From positions 17,317 through 81,316 of the forward strand of contig CANQNS010000006.1 in NCBI GenBank assembly GCA_947625285.1: a DNA stretch of 64,000 bases. The letters are read 5' to 3'. A program made the position numbers and the translations under genes. Of the stretch, positions 16,105 through 24,162 are shown one piece after another; the stretch's first letter is position 1, and every line of letters starts with the position of its first letter. Origin of the DNA: an uncultured Oscillospiraceae bacterium (GTDB lineage Bacteria; Bacillota; Clostridia; Oscillospirales; Oscillospiraceae). Under the pieces are notes generated by a model. The model saw only the letters and a list, made by a program, of their open reading frames with translations, did not search any database and had not been told where the DNA came from.

Positions 16105-17466
16105 TTAAAGCCGGACGGACCGGCCCAGAGGGGGAGCGGCGATCCGGCAGTTTTGGGCCGCCAGCTCTCCGCCGATGAACACATAGTCTATGCCCTCCGG
16201 GGCCAGGATGGGCCGGGCGAAGGTGGCGTTGTCCTTTATCCGCGCCGGGTCGAACACGGTCACGTCCGCGTCCGCGCCCACCGCCAGGGAGCCCTTGCCG
16301 GGAAGGCGGAACCGGGCCGCCGGCAGGCTGGTCATCTTGGCTACCGCGTCGTAAAGGGTCAGCCTGCCCGTGCGGACATATTCCGCAAAAAGCCGGGGAA
16401 AGGTCCCGGCGGCCCGGGGGTGGCCCTGGCCCCGGTGCATGGTGGCGTCGCTGGCAAGCATCACCGCCGGGTGGGCCAGGGCGAGCGCCACCTGGTCCGG
16501 CCGCATCACATAGCACACGGTCCGGCACTCCGGCATATCCCGCCGTATCTCCCGGAAGGTCTCTTCGGTACACCGCCGGCCCTTGTATTTGCCCTCGCAC
16601 ATCTCCACCGCGTCGTAGCCGCAGCCGTAGCGGTCCATCCACCCGTCATCGTAGGTGGCGGAGCCCAGGCCCGTGGAGAAGGCCTCGTAGGGGTAGCAGT
16701 CGCAGAAGATGTCCGCGCCGCCCAGCCGGTAGGCGTCCACCATGGACAGGGCCCGCTCCATCTGGCCGAAGCCGGCCATGCTGCCGATGTGGGATATCTG
16801 GGCGGGCACGCCCAGGTCCGCCATGGCGCCGGCAAATTCCTCTAGCGCGCCGAAAAAGGCCGCCGCGTCGTCCCGGAGATGGCAGGCGGCCACCTTTCCC
16901 GTGCCCCGCAGAGGGGAGGCGGCGGCGAGAAGCTCCCGCGTGTCCATGCCCGGCGTGTAGCGGATGCCGAAGGAGGTCCCCGCGCAGCCCCGGTCCAGGG
17001 CCTGGGCTATCCCCTCCGCGACGGAGCGCAGCTGCCCGTCCGCGGCGGGGGCGTAGGGGTCCGCCGCGCCGGCCCGGAGGCGGAAATACTCATGCCCGGC
17101 CAGCATGGCTACGTTCACGTATGTCCCGTCCCGGTCCGCCAGATCCAGATACCCGGCCGGATCCCACACGTTGGAGCCGCAGTTGCCGCCGATCACCGTG
17201 GTGACGCCCATGCGGAGCATACAGGAGAACACGGACCGGTCCGGGTCGGCGTAGATGCGCCCGTTTTCCTCCACCGGGTCCTCGTGGACGTGTACGTCGA
17301 TGAAGCCGGGGCAGACCACCCGGCCCGTCACGTCCATACGCCGGTCAGCCTCCATGTCCTCCGGGCTGACCCGGGCGATCTTACCGTCCTCCATCAGCAC
17401 GTTGAGGACGCTGTCCACCCGGTTGGCGGGGTCGATGACCCGGCCGCCGTAAAGGAGCGTTTTCAT
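16105..17466 (-). CDS. amidohydrolase, N-acyl-D-amino-acid deacylase (D-aminoacylase) type
   Basis: A 453-aa cytoplasmic metal-dependent hydrolase. The N-terminal PGFIDVHVHEDP gives the HxH metal site, GGNCG carries the bridging cysteine typical of D-aminoacylases, later ligands are in HLRDD and ISHIGS, and LASDATMHRGQGHPRAAG followed by TFPR holds the catalytic Asp and the HPR-x-x-GTFPR signature. The enzyme is expected to remove acyl groups from N-acyl-D-amino acids or a related substrate; a dihydroorotase-like role is less likely. The ATG at 17466 follows AGGAGG with good spacing. It is divergent from the SGNH hydrolase gene and stands alone. Confidence 0.85.
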   Translation of the reverse strand: MKTLLYGGRVIDPANRVDSVLNVLMEDGKIARVSPEDMEADRRMDVTGRVVCPGFIDVHVHEDPVEENGRIYADPDRSVFSCMLRMGVTTVIGGNCGSNVWDPAGYLDLADRDGTYVNVAMLAGHEYFRLRAGAADPYAPAADGQLRSVAEGIAQALDRGCAGTSFGIRYTPGMDTRELLAAASPLRGTGKVAACHLRDDAAAFFGALEEFAGAMADLGVPAQISHIGSMAGFGQMERALSMVDAYRLGGADIFCDCYPYEAFSTGLGSATYDDGWMDRYGCGYDAVEMCEGKYKGRRCTEETFREIRRDMPECRTVCYVMRPDQVALALAHPAVMLASDATMHRGQGHPRAAGTFPRLFAEYVRTGRLTLYDAVAKMTSLPAARFRLPGKGSLAVGADADVTVFDPARIKDNATFARPILAPEGIDYVFIGGELAAQNCRIAAPPLGRSVRL

Positions 17467-17514
17467 TTGCCGCCTCCTGGTGCGTTATAGTCAGCCCCAT
17501 TGTACACATGTCCG

Positions 17515-17543
17515 TTGCTTTTGTCGAGTGGGGGTGGTAAAAT
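17515..17543 (+). promoter_or_regulatory. promoter of SGNH hydrolase gene
   Basis: TTGCTT (17515-17520), 17-base spacer, TAAAAT (17538-17543), about 30 bases before the ATG at 17574. Confidence 0.7.
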
Positions 17544-17573
17544 ACGGGCAGAAAACGACAGGGAGGGGTCCGT

Positions 17574-18674
17574 ATGCCGCACTGGGTCAGCGTCTGGGGC
17601 CAGGCCCACACCCCCATCGAGGGCATGGGCCCGTCCTATCGGGACAGGACCATGCTGCTGACGGTCCGCACCGCGCTGGCAGGGATCCGTCTGCGCCTGC
17701 GGCTGGCAAACTGGGAGGGGCGCGGGCCCCTGACGGTGCGGGCCGCCGCAGCCGGGACCCTGAGCGGGGAGCTCAGGCCCCTGACCTTCGGCGGGAGCCG
17801 GAGCGTCACCCTTGCCCCCGGCGGGGACGAACGCAGCGACGAGCTGCCCCTGACCGTGGAGCCGGGGGAGCTCATCTGCCTCCGGCTGGCCTTTTCCGGG
17901 CCGGTCAGCTCGGGAAACGGCATCCGGGCGGACGTGCATCGCAGCAAAAAGGGCGACTACACCGCCGGGCCTTTTGACGGGGCGGGCTATGACCCGTGCG
18001 CGGCGGTGCCCGCTGTGGCGGCGGTGGAGCTGCTGGCCCCGGACGAGGCCGGCGCGCTGGTGTGCTTCGGCGACTCCATCACGCAGATGGGGCTGTGGAC
18101 GGACCCCCTGGCGGCGGCCCTGATCCGCGAGACGCCGGGGAAGCTGGCGGTGCTCAACAAGGGCATCGGCGGCAACCGGCTTTTGAGCGGGCCCGCGTCG
18201 ATGGCCTTTCGGATGTACGGCCGGGCGGGGGTGGAGCGGTTCCGGCGGGACGCCCTCAGCGACCCGGGGACCCGTGCGGTTGCACTGTTCATCGGCACCA
18301 ACGACATCGGCGCCTGTTCCGACCCCGCCGGGGCGGACTTTGCCGGGGCGGACCGGCTGGCCGCCGCGCTGGAGGACCTGGCGGGCCAGGTCCGGGCCGC
18401 GGGCATGGCGGTCTACGCCGCCACGCTGGTGCCCCGGATGGGCAGCGAGGGGTACGGCCCTGTCCAGGAGGCGGAGCGGGTCAGATTGAACGAGTGGCTG
18501 CTGGCGGGGGCGGGCGCGATATTTGATAAGGTGTTCGACTTTGACGCCGCCCTCCGGGACCCGGACAGGCCGGAGCATATGCGCGTGAGCTGCGACAGCG
18601 GCGACCACCTGCACCCCAGCCTTTCGGGAGGCGGGCGTATGGCGGCCTGCGCCCTGGCGGAGCTGAAAAGATAG
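17574..18674 (+). CDS. SGNH/GDSL hydrolase (probable carbohydrate esterase)
   Basis: A 366-aa cytoplasmic protein without signal peptide. Residues 1-145 form a beta-sandwich-like N-terminal domain; the SGNH domain starts at about residue 160 with CFGDSITQMG (nucleophile Ser), then GIGGNRLL (Gly/Asn oxyanion), IGTNDIG, and DHLHPS near the C-terminus for the Asp/His pair. This two-domain form is typical of clostridial SGNH esterases that deacylate sugars or plant-polymer fragments. The ATG at 17574 has AGGGAGGGG just upstream. It is probably monocistronic. Confidence 0.88.
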   Translation: MPHWVSVWGQAHTPIEGMGPSYRDRTMLLTVRTALAGIRLRLRLANWEGRGPLTVRAAAAGTLSGELRPLTFGGSRSVTLAPGGDERSDELPLTVEPGELICLRLAFSGPVSSGNGIRADVHRSKKGDYTAGPFDGAGYDPCAAVPAVAAVELLAPDEAGALVCFGDSITQMGLWTDPLAAALIRETPGKLAVLNKGIGGNRLLSGPASMAFRMYGRAGVERFRRDALSDPGTRAVALFIGTNDIGACSDPAGADFAGADRLAAALEDLAGQVRAAGMAVYAATLVPRMGSEGYGPVQEAERVRLNEWLLAGAGAIFDKVFDFDAALRDPDRPEHMRVSCDSGDHLHPSLSGGGRMAACALAELKR

Positions 18675-18868
18675 AGATGCGAAAAGCCGTAGACTGTCAA
18701 AGAACGAGAGAGAGCCTTGCGAAGCCCGGTCAGGGCGAGCCGCGCGGCATTCCCGCGCGTGAAGTCAAAAGCCGCTGTGCGACAGGCTTTTGACTTCCTG
18801 CCGGCGGGATTCACTTCCGCCGAGCAGTTTATATCATAGCGGTCAAAAACTTGTTTTTTGACAAGCTC
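18675..18868. repeat. intergenic region with inverted repeats, possible dispersed repeat element
   Basis: About 190 bases without a convincing gene. It holds a perfect 13-bp inverted repeat (GAAGTCAAAAGCC 18761-18773 with its complement 18785-18797, loop 11) and a second hairpin GTCAAAAA-CTTG-TTTTTTGAC (18842-18862). GTGAAGTCAAAA (18759) and CCTGCCGGCGG (18797) each recur in the other long spacer at 63444 and 63356. A short open frame of 38 codons starting at 18677 overlaps the repeat and is probably not translated. Copy number elsewhere in the genome cannot be judged here. Confidence 0.45.
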
Positions 18869-18869
18869 A

Positions 18870-18909
18870 GCGGCGCGGCCTTTTCAGGCCGCGCCGCGCT
18901 TTTGGTTTT
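18870..18909 (+). terminator. terminator, plus orientation
   Basis: Perfect 11-bp stem GCGGCGCGGCC / complement (18870-18897) with loop TTTTCA, followed by GCGCTTTTGGTTTTT. It lies between the convergent SGNH and GH3 genes. Confidence 0.7.
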
Positions 18910-18913
18910 TCCG

Positions 18914-21325
18914 TCAGTCCATCTTCAAAATGAGCTCCAGCACCCGGCGTGCGCAGAGGAGAAGGTCGTCTCGCGTCAGCGCGCCAAGCTCCATGGCCTT
19001 TTCCAGCCGCTCCGGGTAGCCGGCGGCCATCTTCAGGTCGTTGCCGGCCAGGACCTCCTTGTAATGCTCGGCCCGGTTCCACCAGTCGGTCATCACCAGT
19101 CCCTTATAGCCCCACTCGTCCCGGAGGATGTCCGTCAAAAGCTCCCGGCTCTCGGAGGCCCGGCGGCCGTTGATGATGTTGTAGGAGCTCATAATGGCCC
19201 AGGGCTGGGCCTCCTTCACGATGATCTCAAAGGTCTTTAGGTACAGCTCCCGCAGCGCCCGCTCGGAAAGCCGGGAGTCGGACTGCTTGCGGTTGGTCTC
19301 CTTGTCGTTGCAGGCGAAGTGCTTCACCGTGGCGGCCACGTGCCGGCTCTGGATGCCCCGGACCATGGCCCCGGCCAGCCTGCCCGCCAGCAGGGGGTCC
19401 TCGGACCAGTACTCAAAGTTCCGGCCGCACAGGGGGCTGCGGTGCATATTCACGGCGGGGGCCAGCCACACGCCGATGTTGTTCTCCTTCACTTCCCCCG
19501 CGGCGGCGGCCCCCACGGCGGCGGCCAGCTCGCTGTCCCAGGCGGCGGCCAGGGCCGTGGCGCAGGGCCAGGCGGTGGCGCATACCCCGCACTCCGGCAG
19601 CAGCCGCAGTCCGGCGGGGCCGTCGGCGGTGGTGACGGTGGGCACGCCGTATTCCGGCAGGTTGCCCATGCCGAAGGTGTTGGAAACGGAGGTGTTGGGC
19701 TGGCCGCCCAGCAGGTGGATCAGGTCTGCGTCGGAAAGCTGGGCCAGAAAATCGTCCAGAGCGAGCTTTCCCTCCGCCACGTCCTCCAGGGGCCGGACGC
19801 CCCGGGCATAGGGCCGCATGAGCTGGTACCGTCCCCGGCCCGGCCGGGCGGGGCACACCGCCTCCTGGGACCCCTCCGGCAGCCGGGGCAGGACGTTGGC
19901 GTCCGTATCCACGGCCTCCCGGGCGGGCAGAGGCTCATATGTGCCGTCCGCCAGCAGACGCCTGGCAAGGCCCGTGGGGGCCAGCTTCTCGCCGCATTTT
20001 TCCGTGACGGCGGCATCCGGCTGCCGCCAGGCGTAGTCCAGCTTTTTCGCGTCCCGGACGGAGCCACCCAGGTATAGCTCGTATGTCCCGGCCTCCAGCA
20101 CCCAGCAGGACTTGGCGATATGGCCCAGGTCGTCATAGCTCGCCATGGCGGCCACAGGGAAGGAGAGGGTCACGGTCTGGCTCTCGCCGGGGGCCAGCTC
20201 CCGGGTCTTGGCGAAGGCGGCCAGGGTCCGGGCGGGCTTTTGCAGCTTCCCCGCCGGGGCCCGGTAATAGAGCTGGACCACCTCCCTGCCGGGGAAGGTG
20301 CCGGTATTGGTGACCCGCGCCGCCACGGCGATGTGGCCGTCCTTTTCGCCCGCCGTCACGGGCTGGATGGCGAAGGCGGTATAGGAAAGGCCATACCCGA
20401 AGGGATAGATCACCTTTTCCGCCGCGCCGGGCAGGGTCTCGAAGTACCGATAGCCCATATAGATATCCTCGGTGTAATCCACATAATAGGGGGAGTCGTG
20501 GAACCCGGCGGTGGAGGGGTAGTCCTCGATGCTCCGGGCGTATGTGTCCGGCAGCTTGCCGCAGGGGGAGGCCCTGCCTGTCAAAAGCTCCGCCGCCGCG
20601 CAGCCGCCCTCCATGCCGCCCTGCCAGGCCTGCAGCGCCGCGCTCACACGGGGATCATCGGCGATCCAGGACACGTCCACCACGCCGCCCGCGTTCAGCA
20701 CCACGACCACCCGCTCAAAGGCGGCGCACACCGCCTCGATCATGGCGGTCTCCGGGTCGGAGCGGTAAAAGTCCCCTTTCGGGAAGATGCGCCCGGCGAT
20801 CTTGGGCAGGGACAGCTCATGGGGCCAGGGGTCGTGCTCGTCCACGAACTCCACGTCGGACCGGTCCCAGCCCTCCCCGGAGAACCGGCTCAGGACGATA
20901 ACGGCCGTGTCCGCCGCCTGCCGGGCCCCGGCCAGCAGCTTTTCCGGCAACTCCGGCTCCGCCATCATGCCCGGCTGGTCCCCGGCGGCGTACCGCTCCG
21001 CCACATAGGCCCGGTAGTAGTCCGCCAGAGGCTCATAAACGCTCACGCCCTGCTCCCTGAGCCCGTCGTACAGGTTCTTCACATAGGCCACGGTCACGTC
21101 GCCGCTGCCCCCGCCGCCCTTCACGTAGTCGAACACGCCCTTGCCGAACAGGGCCAGGGGCTTCGACGGGTCCAGGGGCAGCAGGCCCCTGTCGTTTTTC
21201 AAAAGCACCATGCCCTCCCGTGCGGCCTGCCGGGAAAGGGCCGCGTGGGCGGGACTGGCGGTCACGAAGCCCGCCGGGGTCAGGGGCAGATTCGGCTGAT
21301 AGAGTGCGCGGGTCCACTTTTTCAT
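18914..21325 (-). CDS. GH3 beta-glucosidase-like enzyme with permuted domain order
   Basis: An 803-aa cytoplasmic enzyme. Unlike most GH3 proteins it begins with the alpha/beta sandwich domain (residues about 25-260, AREGMVLLKNDRGLLPL) holding the acid/base loop GEGWDRSDV (Glu151), then a fibronectin-III-like domain (about 300-430, containing FGYGLSYTAF before it). It ends with the TIM barrel (about 480-800) with PLCGRNFEYWSEDP, VKHFACND and the nucleophile in VMTDWW (Asp747). The ATG at 21325 follows GAGGTGA; an upstream GTG is poorer. It lies 27 bases after the beta-mannosidase gene and is co-transcribed. Expected substrates are beta-linked gluco- or manno-oligosaccharides or plant glycosides. 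Confidence 0.9.
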   Translation of the reverse strand: MKKWTRALYQPNLPLTPAGFVTASPAHAALSRQAAREGMVLLKNDRGLLPLDPSKPLALFGKGVFDYVKGGGGSGDVTVAYVKNLYDGLREQGVSVYEPLADYYRAYVAERYAAGDQPGMMAEPELPEKLLAGARQAADTAVIVLSRFSGEGWDRSDVEFVDEHDPWPHELSLPKIAGRIFPKGDFYRSDPETAMIEAVCAAFERVVVVLNAGGVVDVSWIADDPRVSAALQAWQGGMEGGCAAAELLTGRASPCGKLPDTYARSIEDYPSTAGFHDSPYYVDYTEDIYMGYRYFETLPGAAEKVIYPFGYGLSYTAFAIQPVTAGEKDGHIAVAARVTNTGTFPGREVVQLYYRAPAGKLQKPARTLAAFAKTRELAPGESQTVTLSFPVAAMASYDDLGHIAKSCWVLEAGTYELYLGGSVRDAKKLDYAWRQPDAAVTEKCGEKLAPTGLARRLLADGTYEPLPAREAVDTDANVLPRLPEGSQEAVCPARPGRGRYQLMRPYARGVRPLEDVAEGKLALDDFLAQLSDADLIHLLGGQPNTSVSNTFGMGNLPEYGVPTVTTADGPAGLRLLPECGVCATAWPCATALAAAWDSELAAAVGAAAAGEVKENNIGVWLAPAVNMHRSPLCGRNFEYWSEDPLLAGRLAGAMVRGIQSRHVAATVKHFACNDKETNRKQSDSRLSERALRELYLKTFEIIVKEAQPWAIMSSYNIINGRRASESRELLTDILRDEWGYKGLVMTDWWNRAEHYKEVLAGNDLKMAAGYPERLEKAMELGALTRDDLLLCARRVLELILKMD

Positions 21326-21352
21326 GGCGGTCACCTCATCAAAAATATCGGT

Positions 21353-23788
21353 TTATCGGATGTCGTAGACGCTGCGGGGGGAGACGGTCTCCGGGCTGCC
21401 CCGGAGGATCTTCACCCGGCGGGTGCCGGGGCTCATGTCGAAGAAGTTGTCGGCCAGCACCGTGTCCGGCCCGCAGCGCAGCTCCACAGAGCGGGCGTAG
21501 GCGTGGGCGGTCACCACCGCCTCGTCCCCCTCGATATGGGCCTCCAGCTTCGGGTCCGCGAACCGGAAATGCTTGGGCGCGCAGAAAAGGACCGTGCCCC
21601 CGCCGACGGGCGCGCCGCCGGCGTCCTCCAGGTCGTAGGCGTAATAGCAGCCGAAGGTGTCCTGATCAGAAAAGTCCTGTTCCGGCAGCCACACGGCGGA
21701 GAGGGCCGGGACGGACACGTCGAAGGACCCCTCCCGGATCACGGAGCCGTCCGGCCGCCGCAGGGACCACCGGGCCCTGCCGGAGAAGGGGGCCATGGTC
21801 TCGTTGGACACGTTCAGCCGGGCGGACTTTTTCAGCGGCCGGATGGGCTCGGCGTTCACGTTGGTGTCCTGGCTCAGAACGCCCTCCTCATGGCAGGAGA
21901 TCAGCACCGGCGCGAAGAACCGCCGGGCGTAGTAGTGCAGGGCCTTCCAGCGGCCAAAGTAGTCGATGCTGGACCAGCTCGCCACGGGCCAGCAGTCGTT
22001 CAGCTGCCAGATCACCGCGCCCATGCACCGGCCCCGGTTCCGCCGCCAGTGCTCCACCCCGTACTGCATGGCCTGGGCCTGCAAAAGCTGGGAGGCGTAC
22101 ACCAAAGCGTCCAGATCGCCGGGGTACAGATACATCTGGGACAGGTACGACACGATCCGCCCGTTGGCGGAGGCGTTGCGCTGGTGCTTTTCCATCACGT
22201 AGGAGAACACGTTCCGGTCCTCCGGGGCGGTGAAGCTGTCGATGGTGTCCATGCAGGGGAAGGACTGGAAGCCGAACTCGGACACATAGCGGAAAAGGTA
22301 GTTGCGGTAATCGGTGAAGGGCTTCAGGCCGTGCCACACGTCCCAGTAGTGTACGTCGCCCCGATCCGGGTCCTGGGGCGCGTCGAAGCTGCCGCCGCTG
22401 CTGGGGCTGGCGGGCCAGTAGAAGGCCTGGGGGTCCTCCGCCTTCAACACCTTGGGGATGATGTACTCGTACATCTTGATATAGTCCGCTTTCTGTTTGC
22501 AGCTGGACACCCACTCGCCCACGGCCACGAACTGCTCCATCTCGTTGTTGCCGCACCACAGGGCCAGAGAGGGGTGGGAGCGGAGCCGGCGGATGTTGTC
22601 CACGAATTCCGCGGTGATGTTGGCCTCGAACTGGTCCGTCAGATCGTACACCGCGCAGGCGAACATGAAGTCCTGCCACACCAGCAGGCCCAGCTCGTCG
22701 CAGATATCATAAAAGGCGTCGCCGGGGTAGTGGCCGCCGCCCCAGACCCGGATGCAGTTCATGTTGGCGGCCCGGGCGTCCTCCAAAAGCCGTCTTGTCC
22801 GCGACCGGGTCACCCGGCCCAGCAGATTGTCCTCCGGGATGTAGTCCGCGCCCATGGCGAACACGTCCACGCCGTTGACACAGTGGCTGAAGGATTCGCC
22901 CCATTGGTCCTTTTTGCGGCTCACCGTCATGGTCCGCAGGCCCACGCGCTTTTCCCAGCGGTCCAGCTCGCCCTTTTCCCCGGTCAGCGTGACGGTCACG
23001 GTGTACAGAGGCTGCGCCCCATAGCCCGCGGGCCACCAGAGCCGGGGGTCCGGGACCGGGATGGCGCAGCGTTGGCCCGCGCCGGTCAGCTTTGTCCCGT
23101 CCGGGGCCGTCACCGTCACGGAAACGGCGGTATCGCCCTCGCAGACGCGGGTGAGGTTCGTGATTACCTCCAGGGTCACCGCGCCCTTTTCGTGATGCTG
23201 GAGCGCCAGCACGTCCCGGATGCGGGCCGTGTCCACGCCGATGAGGCCGATGTCCCGCCAGACGCCCGCGTCCGGCAGCCGGGGACCCCAGTCCCAGCCG
23301 AACATACAGTGGGCCTTGCGCAGATGGGGGAAGCCCACCATGGCGTCGGAGGAGCCGTCCGCCCGGCTGGCGGCGTAGGCCGCTTTTATGTATTTGGTGG
23401 GGGAGGCGAAGCATACGGCGATGTGGTTCTCCCCGGGCCGGAGCAGGGCCTTCACGTCAAACTCCCATATGCGGTGCATATTGTCGGCCTTCCCGGCGGG
23501 GCGGCCGTTGACGCGGATGTCCGCCAGGGTGTCCAGCCCCTCGCAGCGCAGATATACCCGCTGGCAGGCCAGCAGAGCCGGGTCCACGGAGAAGGTCCGG
23601 CTGTAGGTCCAGTCGAAGTCCATCAGCTTCAGGGCCGCAAGCTCGTTGTCCCGGTAAAATGGGTCCGGGATGCGTCCGGCGGCCAGCAGGTCGCCGTACA
23701 CGGAGCCGGGGACCCGGGCGGGCACGCCGGTGAGACCGGCGTCGGCGCAGTCCAGGGTCCAGGGACCGTTGAGAGAGTATTTCAGCAT
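21353..23788 (-). CDS. GH2 beta-mannosidase
   Basis: An 811-aa cytoplasmic enzyme that removes terminal beta-mannose. GH2 layout: sugar-binding domain (WTYSRTFSV), beta-sandwich, then barrel. The pattern CMFGWDWGPRLPDAGVWRDI is typical of beta-mannosidases, as is WCGNNEME with the acid/base at Glu416; the nucleophile is expected at Glu504 (SEFGFQS). The ATG at 23788 follows GGAGGAAGG, so 12 upstream codons of the open frame are not used. It heads the unit with the permuted GH3 and is divergent from the oligosaccharide ABC operon, which points to manno- or glucomanno-oligosaccharide use. Confidence 0.92.
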   Translation of the reverse strand: MLKYSLNGPWTLDCADAGLTGVPARVPGSVYGDLLAAGRIPDPFYRDNELAALKLMDFDWTYSRTFSVDPALLACQRVYLRCEGLDTLADIRVNGRPAGKADNMHRIWEFDVKALLRPGENHIAVCFASPTKYIKAAYAASRADGSSDAMVGFPHLRKAHCMFGWDWGPRLPDAGVWRDIGLIGVDTARIRDVLALQHHEKGAVTLEVITNLTRVCEGDTAVSVTVTAPDGTKLTGAGQRCAIPVPDPRLWWPAGYGAQPLYTVTVTLTGEKGELDRWEKRVGLRTMTVSRKKDQWGESFSHCVNGVDVFAMGADYIPEDNLLGRVTRSRTRRLLEDARAANMNCIRVWGGGHYPGDAFYDICDELGLLVWQDFMFACAVYDLTDQFEANITAEFVDNIRRLRSHPSLALWCGNNEMEQFVAVGEWVSSCKQKADYIKMYEYIIPKVLKAEDPQAFYWPASPSSGGSFDAPQDPDRGDVHYWDVWHGLKPFTDYRNYLFRYVSEFGFQSFPCMDTIDSFTAPEDRNVFSYVMEKHQRNASANGRIVSYLSQMYLYPGDLDALVYASQLLQAQAMQYGVEHWRRNRGRCMGAVIWQLNDCWPVASWSSIDYFGRWKALHYYARRFFAPVLISCHEEGVLSQDTNVNAEPIRPLKKSARLNVSNETMAPFSGRARWSLRRPDGSVIREGSFDVSVPALSAVWLPEQDFSDQDTFGCYYAYDLEDAGGAPVGGGTVLFCAPKHFRFADPKLEAHIEGDEAVVTAHAYARSVELRCGPDTVLADNFFDMSPGTRRVKILRGSPETVSPRSVYDIR

Positions 23789-23970
23789 GATCCTTCCTCC
23801 AAAAACAGGCAGTTTCCGGCTCACCGCCGCGCATATACAATACTATATTAGCGGTTGGATAAAGTCAACAATTTTCCGATTTGGATAAAGCCGGGATTTG
23901 ACAGGGCAGGCTCACACATTGTATAAAAATTACAAAACGGTTTAAGGATTTAAAAATTAAGTGTGACATA

Positions 23971-24000
23971 TTGACAAGGAGTGTTCAGGTGGTCTATAAT
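23971..24000 (+). promoter_or_regulatory. promoter of the oligosaccharide ABC operon
   Basis: TTGACA (23971-23976), 18-base spacer, TATAAT (23995-24000). Both hexamers are perfect consensus. The start of transcription would be near 24007, leaving a 5' leader of about 155 bases. Confidence 0.85.
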
Positions 24001-24036
24001 TGCTGTGGATTATAGTTTCATAAAATCTATTTTTGC

Positions 24037-24128
24037 GGAAAAGCGGACGTCCGCTTTTCCATGGGATGGGGACCCATCCCATGATGAGCCGTTACACACC
24101 TATGTAGTCCTGACCTCTGCGGAGGTCA
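24037..24128 (+). promoter_or_regulatory. three consecutive hairpins in the leader of the binding-protein gene
   Basis: Hairpin 1 is a 24-base perfect palindrome (24037-24060, half GGAAAAGCGGAC). Hairpin 2 follows without a gap (24061-24082, ATGGGATGGG-GA-CCCATCCCAT). Hairpin 3 is TGACCTC-TGCG-GAGGTCA (24111-24128), followed by AAAAATAAG. None has a T-tract, so they are not plain terminators. They may stabilise the mRNA, act as a DNA operator (hairpin 1) or be part of an RNA switch. Confidence 0.6.
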
Positions 24129-24162
24129 AAAAATAAGACTAATTAATCAAGGAGGAAAGACA

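Noticed and set aside
18677..18793. 38-codon ORF in the intergenic repeat
   Set aside because: It runs through the inverted repeat, has no ribosome site and its translation looks random.
24037..24082. Terminator in front of the oligosaccharide-binding protein gene
   Set aside because: The stems are strong but lack any T-tract, and the consensus promoter lies upstream of them, so a plain terminator would silence the operon.
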